Shown: piece by piece, positions 28,921 through 37,676 of the stretch
How positions within the stretch are numbered: the stretch's first letter is position 1
Layout of the letters: every line of letters starts with the position of its first letter
NCBI RefSeq assembly: GCF_026626665.1
Contig: NZ_JAPNKE010000002.1
Coordinates: forward strand, 11,552,001 to 11,616,000
Reading direction: 5' to 3'
Length of the DNA stretch: 64,000 bases
DNA from: Nannocystis pusilla
GTDB lineage: Bacteria > Myxococcota_A > Polyangia > Nannocystales > Nannocystaceae
Position numbers and translations under genes: made by a program
The notes under the pieces: model-generated
What the model was told of the DNA's origin: nothing
The model's database searches: none
What the model saw: only the letters and a program-made list of their open reading frames with translations

Positions 28921-30193
28921 GGCGCACCGAGCCGGTGCGCGAGATCGGCGTGTGGACCCTCGGGATGGCGCGCGAGATATCGTCGTGCGGTCGCCTGCGC
29001 TTCGCTCGCCCGGCCCGCGCGCTCCTGCGACTCCATCAGGCGCCCGAGCGCCTCCTTCGCGAGCGGGCCCTCGGGATGCTCGTCGAGGTAGGTCGAGAAC
29101 CAGTGCGCGGCGCGATCGTAGTCGGCTGCGAGATCGAAGGCGATGCGGCCGAGCATGTACCCGGCCGTGCCGGCCTCGGGCGCGTCGGGAAATCGCCGGC
29201 GCAGTTCGGTGAGCGCCTTCTGGGCTCGCCCCGAGTTGCGCGCGAAGCGAGCCGTGTCGGCCAGCCGCAGGAGGTCCGCGGCCGGCAAGGTGCTCACGAG
29301 GTCGGCGAAGCCGATGCGTTCGGCCTCGGTGAGGGCGTCGCGATAGCGGCCAAGCTGCGCGAGCTGTTGCCATGAAGGTTCGGCCGCGGCCTCGGGGGAG
29401 GCAGCGGCGTCGGTGCGATCGATCGCGCGGCCTCGGGCTTGGGCGACCGAGGGGTGCGCCGCGGCGGTTCGAGCTCGGGCGGCGGAGCCTCGGATGCAGT
29501 GGGGAGCACGGCGGTGGGCACGGGAGGGCTCGGCGCGGGCTGGGAGGGCGGGACGGCGGCGGTGTCGTGCAGATCCATGCGCAACGATTGCCCCATCTCG
29601 AGGGCATGGGTCTCCCCCGCCATCGGACCCAGCACGGTGATTCCACCCTGCTTCACCTGGACCTCGAAGCTCGCTTCTTCCGGCCGCCAGGCGATCGTGA
29701 ACGTGGACGTCGCACAGCTCACGGTGAACGGCCCGGCGCTCACCTGCCAGGGGGTCGCGAGATCGACGGGGACGGTGACCGTCGCCGTGCCGGACACGAG
29801 GGCGACACGCGCCTCGTCGGCATCGGCCCGCTCGACGCGTGCGCCCCCGGGATGCAGACGAAGCTCGCCGCCGCTGGCGAACTCGATCACGAGCTCCTCG
29901 TCGGCCGGTGCGTTGACGTACGCGCCCATCATCGCCACCGAAGCGGCCGCAGGCTCGCCCGCGACCACGGCGGATCCGTCCTCGCGGCCGCGCAACAACA
30001 ACAGCGCGATGATACCGACCGCGGCCGCGGTGGCCACGAACGCGGCCAAAAAGGGGCGGCTCGAGCGACGCGGTGCATCGAGGGCGGCCAGCACGTCGAC
30101 GAGCCTGGCCTTCGGCAGCGCCGCGCGCCCGTGATCCTGCATCCGCGCCATGGCGACGCCCAACCGCTCGAGTGGGGTCTCTGGATCGGTCAT
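28917..30193 (-). CDS. FecR-type anti-sigma regulator with TPR C-terminus
   Basis: The ATG at 30193 follows GGAGGGG and overlaps the sigma-factor stop (ATGA). The cytoplasmic N-terminus (residues 1-48) would bind the sigma factor. One membrane helix (AAFVATAAAVGIIALLLL, near residue 60) leads to a periplasmic FecR domain (VVAGEPAAAS to AGETHALEMGQ). A Pro-rich linker and, after a shift near 29390, two or three tetratricopeptide-like helical pairs follow (GYMLGRIAFDLAADYDRAAHWF). About 425 residues. FecR proteins relay an outer-membrane signal to their ECF sigma factor; the added TPR is common in myxobacteria. The signal is unknown. Confidence 0.7.
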
Positions 30194-30823
30194 CCGTCCC
30201 CTCCTTGCAGCCACGCGCTCAACGTGGCGTCGCGGGCCGCCAGTCGCTGGATGCGATCCTGGGCGCGGACGAGTCGGCGCTTGATCGTGGCGAGCGAGGT
30301 GTCGCAGGCCTCCGCGATCTCGCGCAGCTCCATCTCTTCGAGGTACCGCAGCGAGAACGCGATGCGTTCGTCGACGGGCAGCCGATGCAAGAGCCGCAGC
30401 GCCCCCGCGGCCGCGTGGGCCAGCTCGGGCGACGCGTCGTCGGCCTGTGGCTCGGCAGCTCCTCCGGCGCGATCGATCGCAGCCACCAGCGCGCCCGCCG
30501 ACGCCGAATGCAACCACGGGCCGTGAACACGGCGATCCGGGTCGTCCATCCGCGCAGCTTGTCGGGTCCACCGCGAAGTCCCCGATGCCCCGCAGCGCGC
30601 GGAGGAACACCTCCTGCACGAGGTCGGGGATCTCCGCATCGACCCCGAGCACGCGCACGAGCACCCGCTCGACGTGATCGGCGTGGCGCTCGAAGAAGGC
30701 CGCCGCGGCGCCACGGTGGCCGCTCTGCAGCGCGTGCAGAAAGGCCTCGTCCTCCTCGAGGAAGCGAGCCGTGGAGAGCAGCGTGCCCGTGGCGACGCCG
30801 CTGCGTCGTGCGTGCGCGGTCAA
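30190..30823 (-). CDS. ECF-type RNA polymerase sigma factor
   Basis: An extracytoplasmic-function sigma factor of about 200 residues. Region 2 reads FFERHADHVERVLVRVLG and PDLVQEVFLRALRGI. Region 4 has RLPVDERIAFSLRYLEEM and the helix-turn-helix LREIAEACDTSLATIKRRL. The start is uncertain: no ATG is in frame, and the TTG at 30823 is the nearest candidate; an N-terminal frameshift is possible. A shift near 30550 falls between regions 2 and 4. It is translationally coupled to the FecR-type regulator, as usual for such pairs. Confidence 0.75.
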
Positions 30824-31155
30824 TGGGAGGTGCCCAGCGTCAAGTGTCCGCGCGACGCCGGCACGGCTCAAATATCTCGGGGTGTCGGCGCGGGGAGGCG
30901 GCGAGCTACGGGACGGGCCTGGGTGGGTGCTCGGGACCCCACTGGGAACCGCGGAGGGGCGCTCGGGCGACGAGGTACGCGGGCGCGCTCCACCAGCGCG
31001 AGGTGCTCGCAGGGCACCGCGATTCGGCGCCAGGCCGAGGGGCGCGTGCAGCCCGGCGAGGCCGCCCTCGGCCACGCCGAGGCGGCCGCGGCGTGCCAGA
31101 GCGACGCTCTCGAGCGCGCCCTGCAGAACGAGGCGAGCGCCGCGCGGCGCTCCGC
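30824..31155. other. Intergenic region
   Basis: About 330 bases upstream of the sigma-factor operon. Frames on both strands are Arg/Ala-rich shadows. An AT-richer spot (CTCAAATATCTCG near 30868) may be part of the promoter. Confidence 0.4.
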
Positions 31156-31947
31156 CTACTTCGCGGCGACGGAGGAGAGCGCGATGTCCGTCACCTCGGC
31201 TGGCACGTAGACGTCGAACTTGACCTTCCCGCCGTCCAGGAAATCCTTGCGCGGCGTGAAGTCCCAGACCTTGCCCTTGCCCGAGTCTCCCTTGACGACG
31301 ACGAACCCGCGCATGAACCCTTGATCGTAGTTGACCAACTGGTCGCCGTGCCACTCGCTGCCCGACTTGCGGTCCCAATCGTCGGACAGCAGCACGACGT
31401 CGACGACGGGCTGCTTGGTGTGGCTCGCGGCGTAGTCGGAGAAGATCCGCTTGAGCTGCTTCGCGTCCTTGGCCTTGTAGACGTCCTTCGGCAGGCGGAC
31501 CGCGGCGGCGAGCGCCTCGTCGAGCTCCGCGTACTTCGCCTCGACGGCCTTCCACTCCGGCGTCTCGAGGTCTTCGGCCTTGCGCATCGACTTGTGCGAC
31601 CAGGCGGACTTGTACTGCTTGACGAACTCGTGGCTCGGGTACGGCGACGTGAGCTCCAGCAGAAAGTCCTCGCTCTGACAGCACGCCGGCAACTGCTGCA
31701 GCAGCTTGTCGACGTCGTCGAGCAGCGGCTGGTAGTACGCGCGCCGCTCCGCGACGGGGTCGGCGGGCGGGGTCGCGGTGGGCTTGTCCGACGCGCCCGC
31801 CGCGGCGACCTCGGCCTCCGGCGAGGCAGCCGACGATTCGTCCGCCTTCTTCTTGAACAGCGAATTGCTGTCCAGCTTCAGGCCGCCCGCGCAGCCCGCT
31901 CCGAGCCCGAGTGACAGAGATGCGAAAATGACGATGATCTTGTTCAT
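31156..31947 (-). CDS. Lipoprotein of unknown function
   Basis: An intact frame of 263 residues. The signal peptide MNKIIVIFASLSLGLGAGC ends in a lipobox with Cys at residue 19. A Lys/Ser/Ala/Pro linker (residues 25-65) leads to a helical domain with a CC pair (LPACCQSEDFLLEL) and then strands (VVDVVLLSDDWDRK; RGFVVVKGDSGKGK). It is unusually Lys-rich for this window. A perfect hairpin lies in its leader. It stands alone, so its role cannot be judged from context; the family is not recognised. Confidence 0.7.
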   Translation of the reverse strand: MNKIIVIFASLSLGLGAGCAGGLKLDSNSLFKKKADESSAASPEAEVAAAGASDKPTATPPADPVAERRAYYQPLLDDVDKLLQQLPACCQSEDFLLELTSPYPSHEFVKQYKSAWSHKSMRKAEDLETPEWKAVEAKYAELDEALAAAVRLPKDVYKAKDAKQLKRIFSDYAASHTKQPVVDVVLLSDDWDRKSGSEWHGDQLVNYDQGFMRGFVVVKGDSGKGKVWDFTPRKDFLDGGKVKFDVYVPAEVTDIALSSVAAK

Positions 31948-31967
31948 GTGTTCGACCTTCAGACAAA

Positions 31968-31989
31968 GCGGGCACGACGCTGTGCCCGC
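31968..31989 (-). promoter_or_regulatory. Hairpin in the leader of the lipoprotein gene
   Basis: GCGGGCAC, a 6-base loop, GTGCCCGC: a perfect 8-base-pair stem ending 20 bases before the ATG. It could be an operator, an attenuator or an mRNA-stabilising element. Confidence 0.4.
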
Positions 31990-32001
31990 GAGCGTTGCAG
32001 T

Positions 32002-32285
32002 TCACGCGCGCGTGAACTCTGCCGGCGACGATCGCCGGGCCATCGGAAACGACGGGTGCGCGCAGGGAGTGGGCCGCCCTGAAGCAGTGTCATGATGCGC
32101 ACCATCGCGGCCGTCTCGGCGCGCATCACCTCGTCCGCGCCGGCGTCGGTTCCTCTCGGCGTCGCGGCGTGGTGGTGTCTCGGTGGGCTGTACGTCGCCG
32201 CAGACGGAGTTGGCCGTGAATGTCACCGCATGGATGACGAGCCCGCCTCCGGCAGCGATGGCCAACGTCACGATCCTGTTTGCAT
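32002..32285 (-). CDS. Possible small membrane or exported peptide
   Basis: An ATG at 32285 preceded by GGGGAGGAG runs into a stop after five codons, but in the next frame the sequence reads NRIVTLAIAAGGGLVIHAV, a convincing hydrophobic segment, followed by a Cys and a basic tail. A one-base indel right after the start would join them. The tail after residue 40 is Arg-rich and may be a shadow, so the end is uncertain. Confidence 0.3.
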
Positions 32286-32875
32286 GCGCGCTCCTCCCCT
32301 GGGCCGAGCGCGATCGCCCAGGCCGACAAGGAGACGGGAGCCGTCGCGGGGTTTTGCGATCTTTTTGAGCGCGCCGTCCGGTTTCTCTTTGCACCATGCA
32401 CGCGAGAGCCGTCTGAGCGCGGCCTCCGGGCGGCGCCGGTGAGCGGGTCGTGGCCGGTGAGGTGGAGGAAGTCGTCGGGCCAGCACGACGACGCGGTCGG
32501 TCAGCGCGGCGTCCAGCGACCCGCGCGAACGACCGAGGGCCGCCCGCAAGCACGACAGCGACGCCCGCGAGCTCCACCGCAAGGGCGACCACACCGGCTC
32601 GCCCACTTCACCCGCGCCTGCGCTGAGCCGCCTCGGTCGTGGGTATTCCCAGTCAGCGCTACCTCGTCATCGACCTTGACGGGCTCCGACTCCTTCACGC
32701 TGAAGAGCCCGCACGCCGGCGGCGATCGAGCAGCAGCCGCCACCGGCGTCGCGTGGCGGAACCAAACGCTTCACGCCTTCTCCCATCGCTCGGGTACGTG
32801 TACGATCGACACGATGCGGGGCATTCGCACGACGCTCACCCGAACGATCACGAGCCCGCGAGATTGGAGCGCCTG

Positions 32876-33303
32876 ATGTCGCCGACCGTCGCCTATCGAG
32901 TCGGAGCGTGGTGCTGGATCGTCACCGGCATCGGCCACCTGAGCGTCGACGCCCTGCTCTCGCGGGCCTCGCCGTCCCCGAGGCCGCGCGGCTGAACGCG
33001 GCGATGCGCGAGAGCGTGTTCGCCATCGGCGGTATCCGGCGCACCAGCCTCGACGTGGTGAACGGCATCAGCGTCGCGATGGGGCTGGCGCTCGTGCTGG
33101 TCGGCGTCCTGTTCCTGATGGTCGCTCGTGTCGCGGGCAGCGCGGAGCAAACCCGCGGCGCCGCCGCCCTCGGCCTGGTCGCGTCTCTGGTGTTCCTCGC
33201 GGTCGCGGCAGTGCTCCTGCCGTTGCCGCCGATCGTCACGTTCACGGTGGCCAGCGCGTCGTTTGCGATCGCCCTGGCCGGGCTTCCGCGCCGCGGGTCC
33301 TGA
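32876..33303 (+). CDS. Four-helix integral membrane protein
   Basis: About 145 residues with four hydrophobic helices: AYRVGAWCWIVTGIGHL, SVAMGLALVLVGVLFLMVA, LGLVASLVFLAVAAVLLPL and a final FTVASASFAIALAG. The ATG at 32876 is the natural start. A frameshift near 32945 lies after the first helix. The pattern W-x-x-x-G-I-G-H near the N-terminus resembles small LIC_13387-like membrane proteins of unknown function; that link is tentative. It converges with the STAND NTPase gene across a palindromic element. Confidence 0.55.
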
Positions 33304-33311
33304 CGGTGCGG

Positions 33312-33340
33312 ATGTCCTTTGGGACATGTATGTCGGGACC
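33312..33340. repeat. ATGTCC palindrome pair, site 1
   Basis: ATGTCC, TTTG, GGACAT forms a perfect 6-base inverted repeat, followed after GT by ATGTCGGGACC, a degenerate second copy. It lies between convergent stops, at the 3' edge of the STAND NTPase gene. Related pairs occur at 36050 and 55611. Confidence 0.55.
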
Positions 33341-33343
33341 GAA

Positions 33344-36065
33344 TCAGTCGTCGGAGTCGCGTGCCGCCTCGAGTTCGGAGATCCATCGCTCGATCTCCTC
33401 CTCACATTCGAGCCGCGGCGAGCGGGCCGGATCGAACAGGGGCAGTTCGGGCGGCGGTAGGCCGAGCTCGGCGAGCAGGTGGGTGGCCTCGCGCAGCTCC
33501 TCGAACCACGCGAACGGCGGGCCGTCGGCCCAGGCTTTACGATAAGCCGCGAGCGCCAGCGGGCCGGCGAGGTCGCGCTCGCCGAGCGCGAGGTGGGCCG
33601 CGGCCAGAGGCCCCGCGCACTCCTCGGGCGCCGCGCCGGGCGCGTCGGCGAGGGTCCGGCGGGCTTCGAGCGGTCGATCGAGGCGGGCGAGGCAGGCCGC
33701 GAGTCGGGCGGAGAGGCGCGTCACGCCGTCGGAGCCCATCCGTCGCGCCAGCTGCAGCGCCTCGGCCAGGTGGGGCTCGGCCGCCGCGAACGCGCCGGCG
33801 GCCATGGTCATGCGACCGGCGAGCTCGTGCAGCTCGGCGGCGTCGAACGGGCTCGGGGCCCGCTCGAGGGCACGCCATGCGGCGGCGAGCGCCGGTTCGG
33901 GGTCCTCGCCGCGGTGGAAGGCGAGTTTGACGCGGTAGCGGGCGAGTTTGACGCGGTCGCGGTCGTCGAGCTCGTCGTCGTCGAGCGCCGCGAGGTCGGC
34001 CTCGGCCTCGTCCCACCGGCCGAGTTCGATCGACAGGATGGCGCGGTCGCGGGCACGTCCGACCGCTTGCGATCGGCGGCGACGGCGAGGCGATGGGCGA
34101 GGTCGAAGGTCCGCAGCGCGGCGTGAGTGCGGCCGTCGTCCTCGAGGGACAGCGCCCAGTTGAGGAGGCTGATCACCACGTTGCAGGGGTGGCGGCGCGT
34201 GAGGTCGAGGCGGATGCTGAGCTCGCGGAGGACCGTGGCTTCGGGGTCACGGCCGACCAGCGCGAGCGCGTTCGCCAGGTCGGTGATCAGCGCGCTCTTG
34301 TGCCGGTAGCTGGACAGGCGCGGGAGCCGGTGCAGGCCGTCGGGGAACAGCGGGGTCAGGAGCTCGACGATCGTCGGGAACGCCGAGATGCGGTCGTAGA
34401 GCGGGTGGGCCAGGCGATCGAGGTACAGCGTCGAGGCGGCGTCGAGGTCGCCGGCGCCGACGAGCGCGCTGTAGATCTCGATGGTGCGACCGAGGTCGGC
34501 GACGCTGTGGATCTGCGCCTCGGGCTCGGGCGGGAGCCGTTCGAAGTGATCGCGGATCGCCACGAACGCGGCGGTGCGGTCTCGGCCGGCGAGGTTCTCG
34601 AACGCGTGGGCGCGGACGACCGGGTGGAGGTCGTAGCGGTGGCTGCTGCGGTCCCATTGCGAAGCCGCGCGCCTCGAGCAGGCACGAGATCGGCGTGGAC
34701 GCCGGCGAAGTGGGCGCGGACGCTGGGCAGCCGCGCGTACGCGCCAGCGATCGTGCGGTAGTCGTCCCACGCGTCGCAGTGCGCCGCAGCTCGTCGCGGC
34801 GATCCTGCAACCGGCGGCGGCGGTCCGGGTCTCGCTCGTCGGCGAGCTTTTGTTCGAGCTGGCGCAGACGGGCGCGCGGCGGCCAGGGCGGGCGTTGCAG
34901 GGCGAGGCGGAGGCGGCCGGCCACGCCGAGCACCGTGTCGTGCTCGACCGTGGAGCGCAGCGCGGCGAGCCGCGACAGCAACCTCGCGGCGCGGGCCGGC
35001 AGGGCGTCGAAGGCGGCCTCGAGGATCGCCGCGCGCATCTCCGCGGGTTTTTAAAGATCGTCGTCGTCGACGAGGTCCTCGAACATGGCGTCCTCGTCCT
35101 GCATGTAGCCGGCGATCAGGCGCCACAACAGGCCGTGATGGCCGAGGGGGGCCATCGCCCGGGTCGCCTGCGCGACCCATGCGGCCGCCGGATCGAGCCT
35201 CAGCGCGCGCAGCAGCGCGGGATCTCGGCCGGGTCCAGGCCTTCGAGGGCGCGCAGCTCGACGCCCTCCGCCAGGCCGTCGCCGTCGCGCAGGTCGCTCG
35301 GGAAGATCCGCGTCGTCGCCAGCAGCCGCGACGTGCCGGCCCGGCTCAGCGCCCGCAGGAACGCCCCGTCGCGCGGGTCCGTGCAGGCGTGCAGGTCGAG
35401 CTTCCCGTCGGCGACCTCGTCGGGCAGGCGCGCCGCGTCGAGGCGGTGGTACGCGATCAGAGCGCGCTCCAGGCCGTCGAGCACCAGCAGGAACGGCCGC
35501 GCGTGCAAGGCCGCGAGGACCTGCCGCTCGAGCGTCCGCCGATCCGCGCGCATCGCCTCCGCGGGCGCCACGCCGGCGGCGTAGACCGCGAGGTGGCGGA
35601 GCATGCCGTCGAAGGTCGCGCCGCCCTCGTAGAGCTCCACCACATGCAGCCGGCCCACGGCGCGTCGGCGAGCCGCCGCAGGGTCCACGCCCACGCCAGC
35701 GCGCTCTTGCCGACCCCGCCGAGCGCCACGAGCACCCGCGCGGGCCGCCCGTGGGCCAGCCAGGCGTCAAGCTCCGCGAGGTCGGCGGCGCGGCCGGTGA
35801 AGGCGCGCGACTGGAAGTACGGGTGGACGAGGTACGGCGCGGGCAGGGCCGGCGGCGCGGGCAGGTCGAGGAGGGGGCGCGCGTCGGCGGCCTCTTCGTC
35901 GTCAGCGGCGTGCTCGTCGGCCTCGGGCGCCGTGAGCAGGCGCAGCTCGACGTAGGCGGTCGGGCCGGCGCTCGCGTCGTCGGGCAGGCGCAGGTCGGCC
36001 GGTCCGGGATCGGCGCCGACGCGGACGACGATGGCGTCCGCGGGCGTGTATGTCCCATCAGACAT
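33344..36065 (-). CDS. STAND-class NTPase with helical-repeat C-terminus
   Basis: A signal-transduction ATPase of about 905 residues. The NB-ARC-type core has Walker A in VALGGVGKSALAW near residue 115 and Walker B in RPFLLVLDGLERAL near 200, followed by winged-helix-like helices (LPARAARLLSRLAAL). The C-terminal 420 residues are tetratricopeptide-like helical pairs, which usually sense a ligand and control oligomerisation. The start chosen is the ATG at 36065 (MSDGTYTPADAIV); an open frame continues upstream to 36269. A stop at 35051 falls in a TTTAAAAA run and is probably an indel. Other shifts lie near 35650, 35240, 34920, 34660 and 34050. Palindromes flank both ends. It may be a defence or regulatory ATPase; this is inference. 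Confidence 0.65.
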
Positions 36066-36081
36066 TTCCCATGGGACATGT
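36050..36081. repeat. ATGTCCCAT palindrome pair, site 2
   Basis: ATGTCCCAT (36050-36058) and ATGGGACAT (36071-36079) are perfect 9-base inverted arms 12 bases apart. A second, nested palindrome of 20 bases is centred on CCCATGGG (36062-36081, one mismatched pair). The element covers the start codon chosen for the STAND NTPase, so it looks like an operator. Confidence 0.6.
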
Positions 36082-36604
36082 CCTGCACGCCAGACGGCGT
36101 CGAGGACGGCCGAGCGCGCGGGCTCGGAGGCGTGGACGACGACGCGGCGCGGGCGGGAGCATCGGCGGTTATCGTGGCCGAGGGGCGGCGCGGCGACAAG
36201 CGGCCGCGTGGCTCCCGCCGGCTGGAGCTTGGGCCCGCGGCGTGGCTCTCGGAAATTGTCTTGCCGCACTGCCCTGTCTTCCCGCGGACTGCGGAGGCGA
36301 CGGCGTCCAAGTGCGGAGAGCCGACATGGCCCGCGAACTCGAGGTATTCGATAGACGCTCTTTGCTCGCTCGGCCCCAGAGGTTGGGGTTCATGCCGACG
36401 AGATGGTTCTGGAACGATCGGGAGACGCAAAGCCGCGGCGCCGACGAGGGACCCGGCGCGCTCCAGCGCAAGCACGCAGAGGCGACGCTCGGCTTCCAGG
36501 AGATTGAGGCTGCCCAGTTGAATCCGGGGCGGTTCGCGGGATCGGCGCGGAGGGAACGCCCAGACCGTGCCGCACGGGCTCGGCCAGGCGCACCGTGGCG
36601 CGCG
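36082..36604. other. Intergenic region
   Basis: About 520 bases between the NTPase start and the end of the SWIM gene. An open minus frame (36269-36066) continues into the NTPase and could be its true N-terminus (containing VVVHASEPARSAVLDAVW). Nothing else is supported. Confidence 0.35.
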
Positions 36605-37671
36605 TCACCGGGCCAGGAAGGATGCGATCTTGCGGTTCGCCGCGGGAGTGCGCTCGTAGATGTCCTTGCGGTCGGTGGGGCGCAGCACTCCGGCGCGCAG
36701 CCAGGCGTCGATGGTGCGCGTCGAGATGCCGAGGATTCGGAGATGGTCGCGGCCGACCTCGGACTGCTCGCACGGCGGAGCGATCGCAGGAGTCGAGGCG
36801 GGCGCGGTGGATCCGTGTGCGGCAGGCACCGGCTCGAGCGCCGCGACGGCGGGCGAGTCGTCGTGCGACACAGCCGCTTCGCCCGGTATCAGGTCCTCGC
36901 AGGGCGGGGCGAGCTCGAACAGATCGATGCCGAAGACAGCGCCGAGGTCGTCGACGAGCGGCTGCCGATCGGCGGGGAGCGGCGGAAGCACGAACGCCGG
37001 GGCCGCGCGCACCTCGGCGGCCGGATGGCCCCACAACGTGAACAGCAGCTCGGGCTCGCGCGAGAGCAGGACGCCGAAGCCGAGCACCGCGGCGACGACG
37101 TGCTTGCAGGGGACGCGGTCGGGACAGGTGCACTCGGGGCCGAGCTGCGACGGGCTCGGAACAGATGACTGCCGCCGGCGACGATCGCCTGCTGCACGGC
37201 GAGCCGCGGCTCGGTCCCGGGCGGCGCGGCAGCCCGGACGCCCTGCACCCGCTCGAGCGCAGCGCGCATGTCCGCCGCCGGCGGGAGCAACACGTCGACC
37301 ACGACGCGGTAGCGCCGGCTGCCCTGCACGAGCGCGGCGAGCCGACCGCGGCTGACTTGCAGGTCGAGCAGGGCGCCGGACAGGAGGTAGTCGAGCCCGC
37401 GCGCGAGGCGGGCGACGCCGGCGCCGCAATCCGTGGCCCGGGCGGCCCAGGACTGGGACAGCGGCGAGCGGACGAGGTCGTCCCGCCCCATCCGCACCGG
37501 CCGCTGCTGCGGGTGGGCGCGCGGACCGGGCGCGTCGTCCAGCAGCATGACGAGCTCGTCCTCGATGTCGAGCGCGCCGAGCAATTCCTCGAGCTCGTCG
37601 GGCGGATCGTAATGCCAGACGGCGGGGCGCGGGGTCCGGCGGCGGCGGCGGCGGGTCTTCTTGCGCGGCAT
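36605..37671 (-). CDS. SWIM zinc-finger protein with C-terminal HTH
   Basis: About 355 residues, starting 5 bases after the helicase stop, so co-transcribed with it. A very basic N-terminus (MPRKKTRRRRRR) is followed by an acidic helix and then the SWIM zinc finger, CTCPDRVPCKH near residue 190 (C-x-C-x6-C-x-H). SWIM proteins partner SNF2 helicases and bind DNA or protein. The C-terminus adds a MerR/excisionase-like helix-turn-helix (HLRILGISTRTIDAWLRAG), an unusual fusion that suggests sequence-specific recruitment. One frameshift near 37150. Ends IASFLAR. Confidence 0.75.
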
Positions 37672-37676
37672 GGCGA

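Noticed and set aside
29294..32005. A 903-codon minus frame spanning lipoprotein, sigma factor and FecR
   Set aside because: It crosses a clear intergenic region and three separate genes; only parts of it are in the coding frame.
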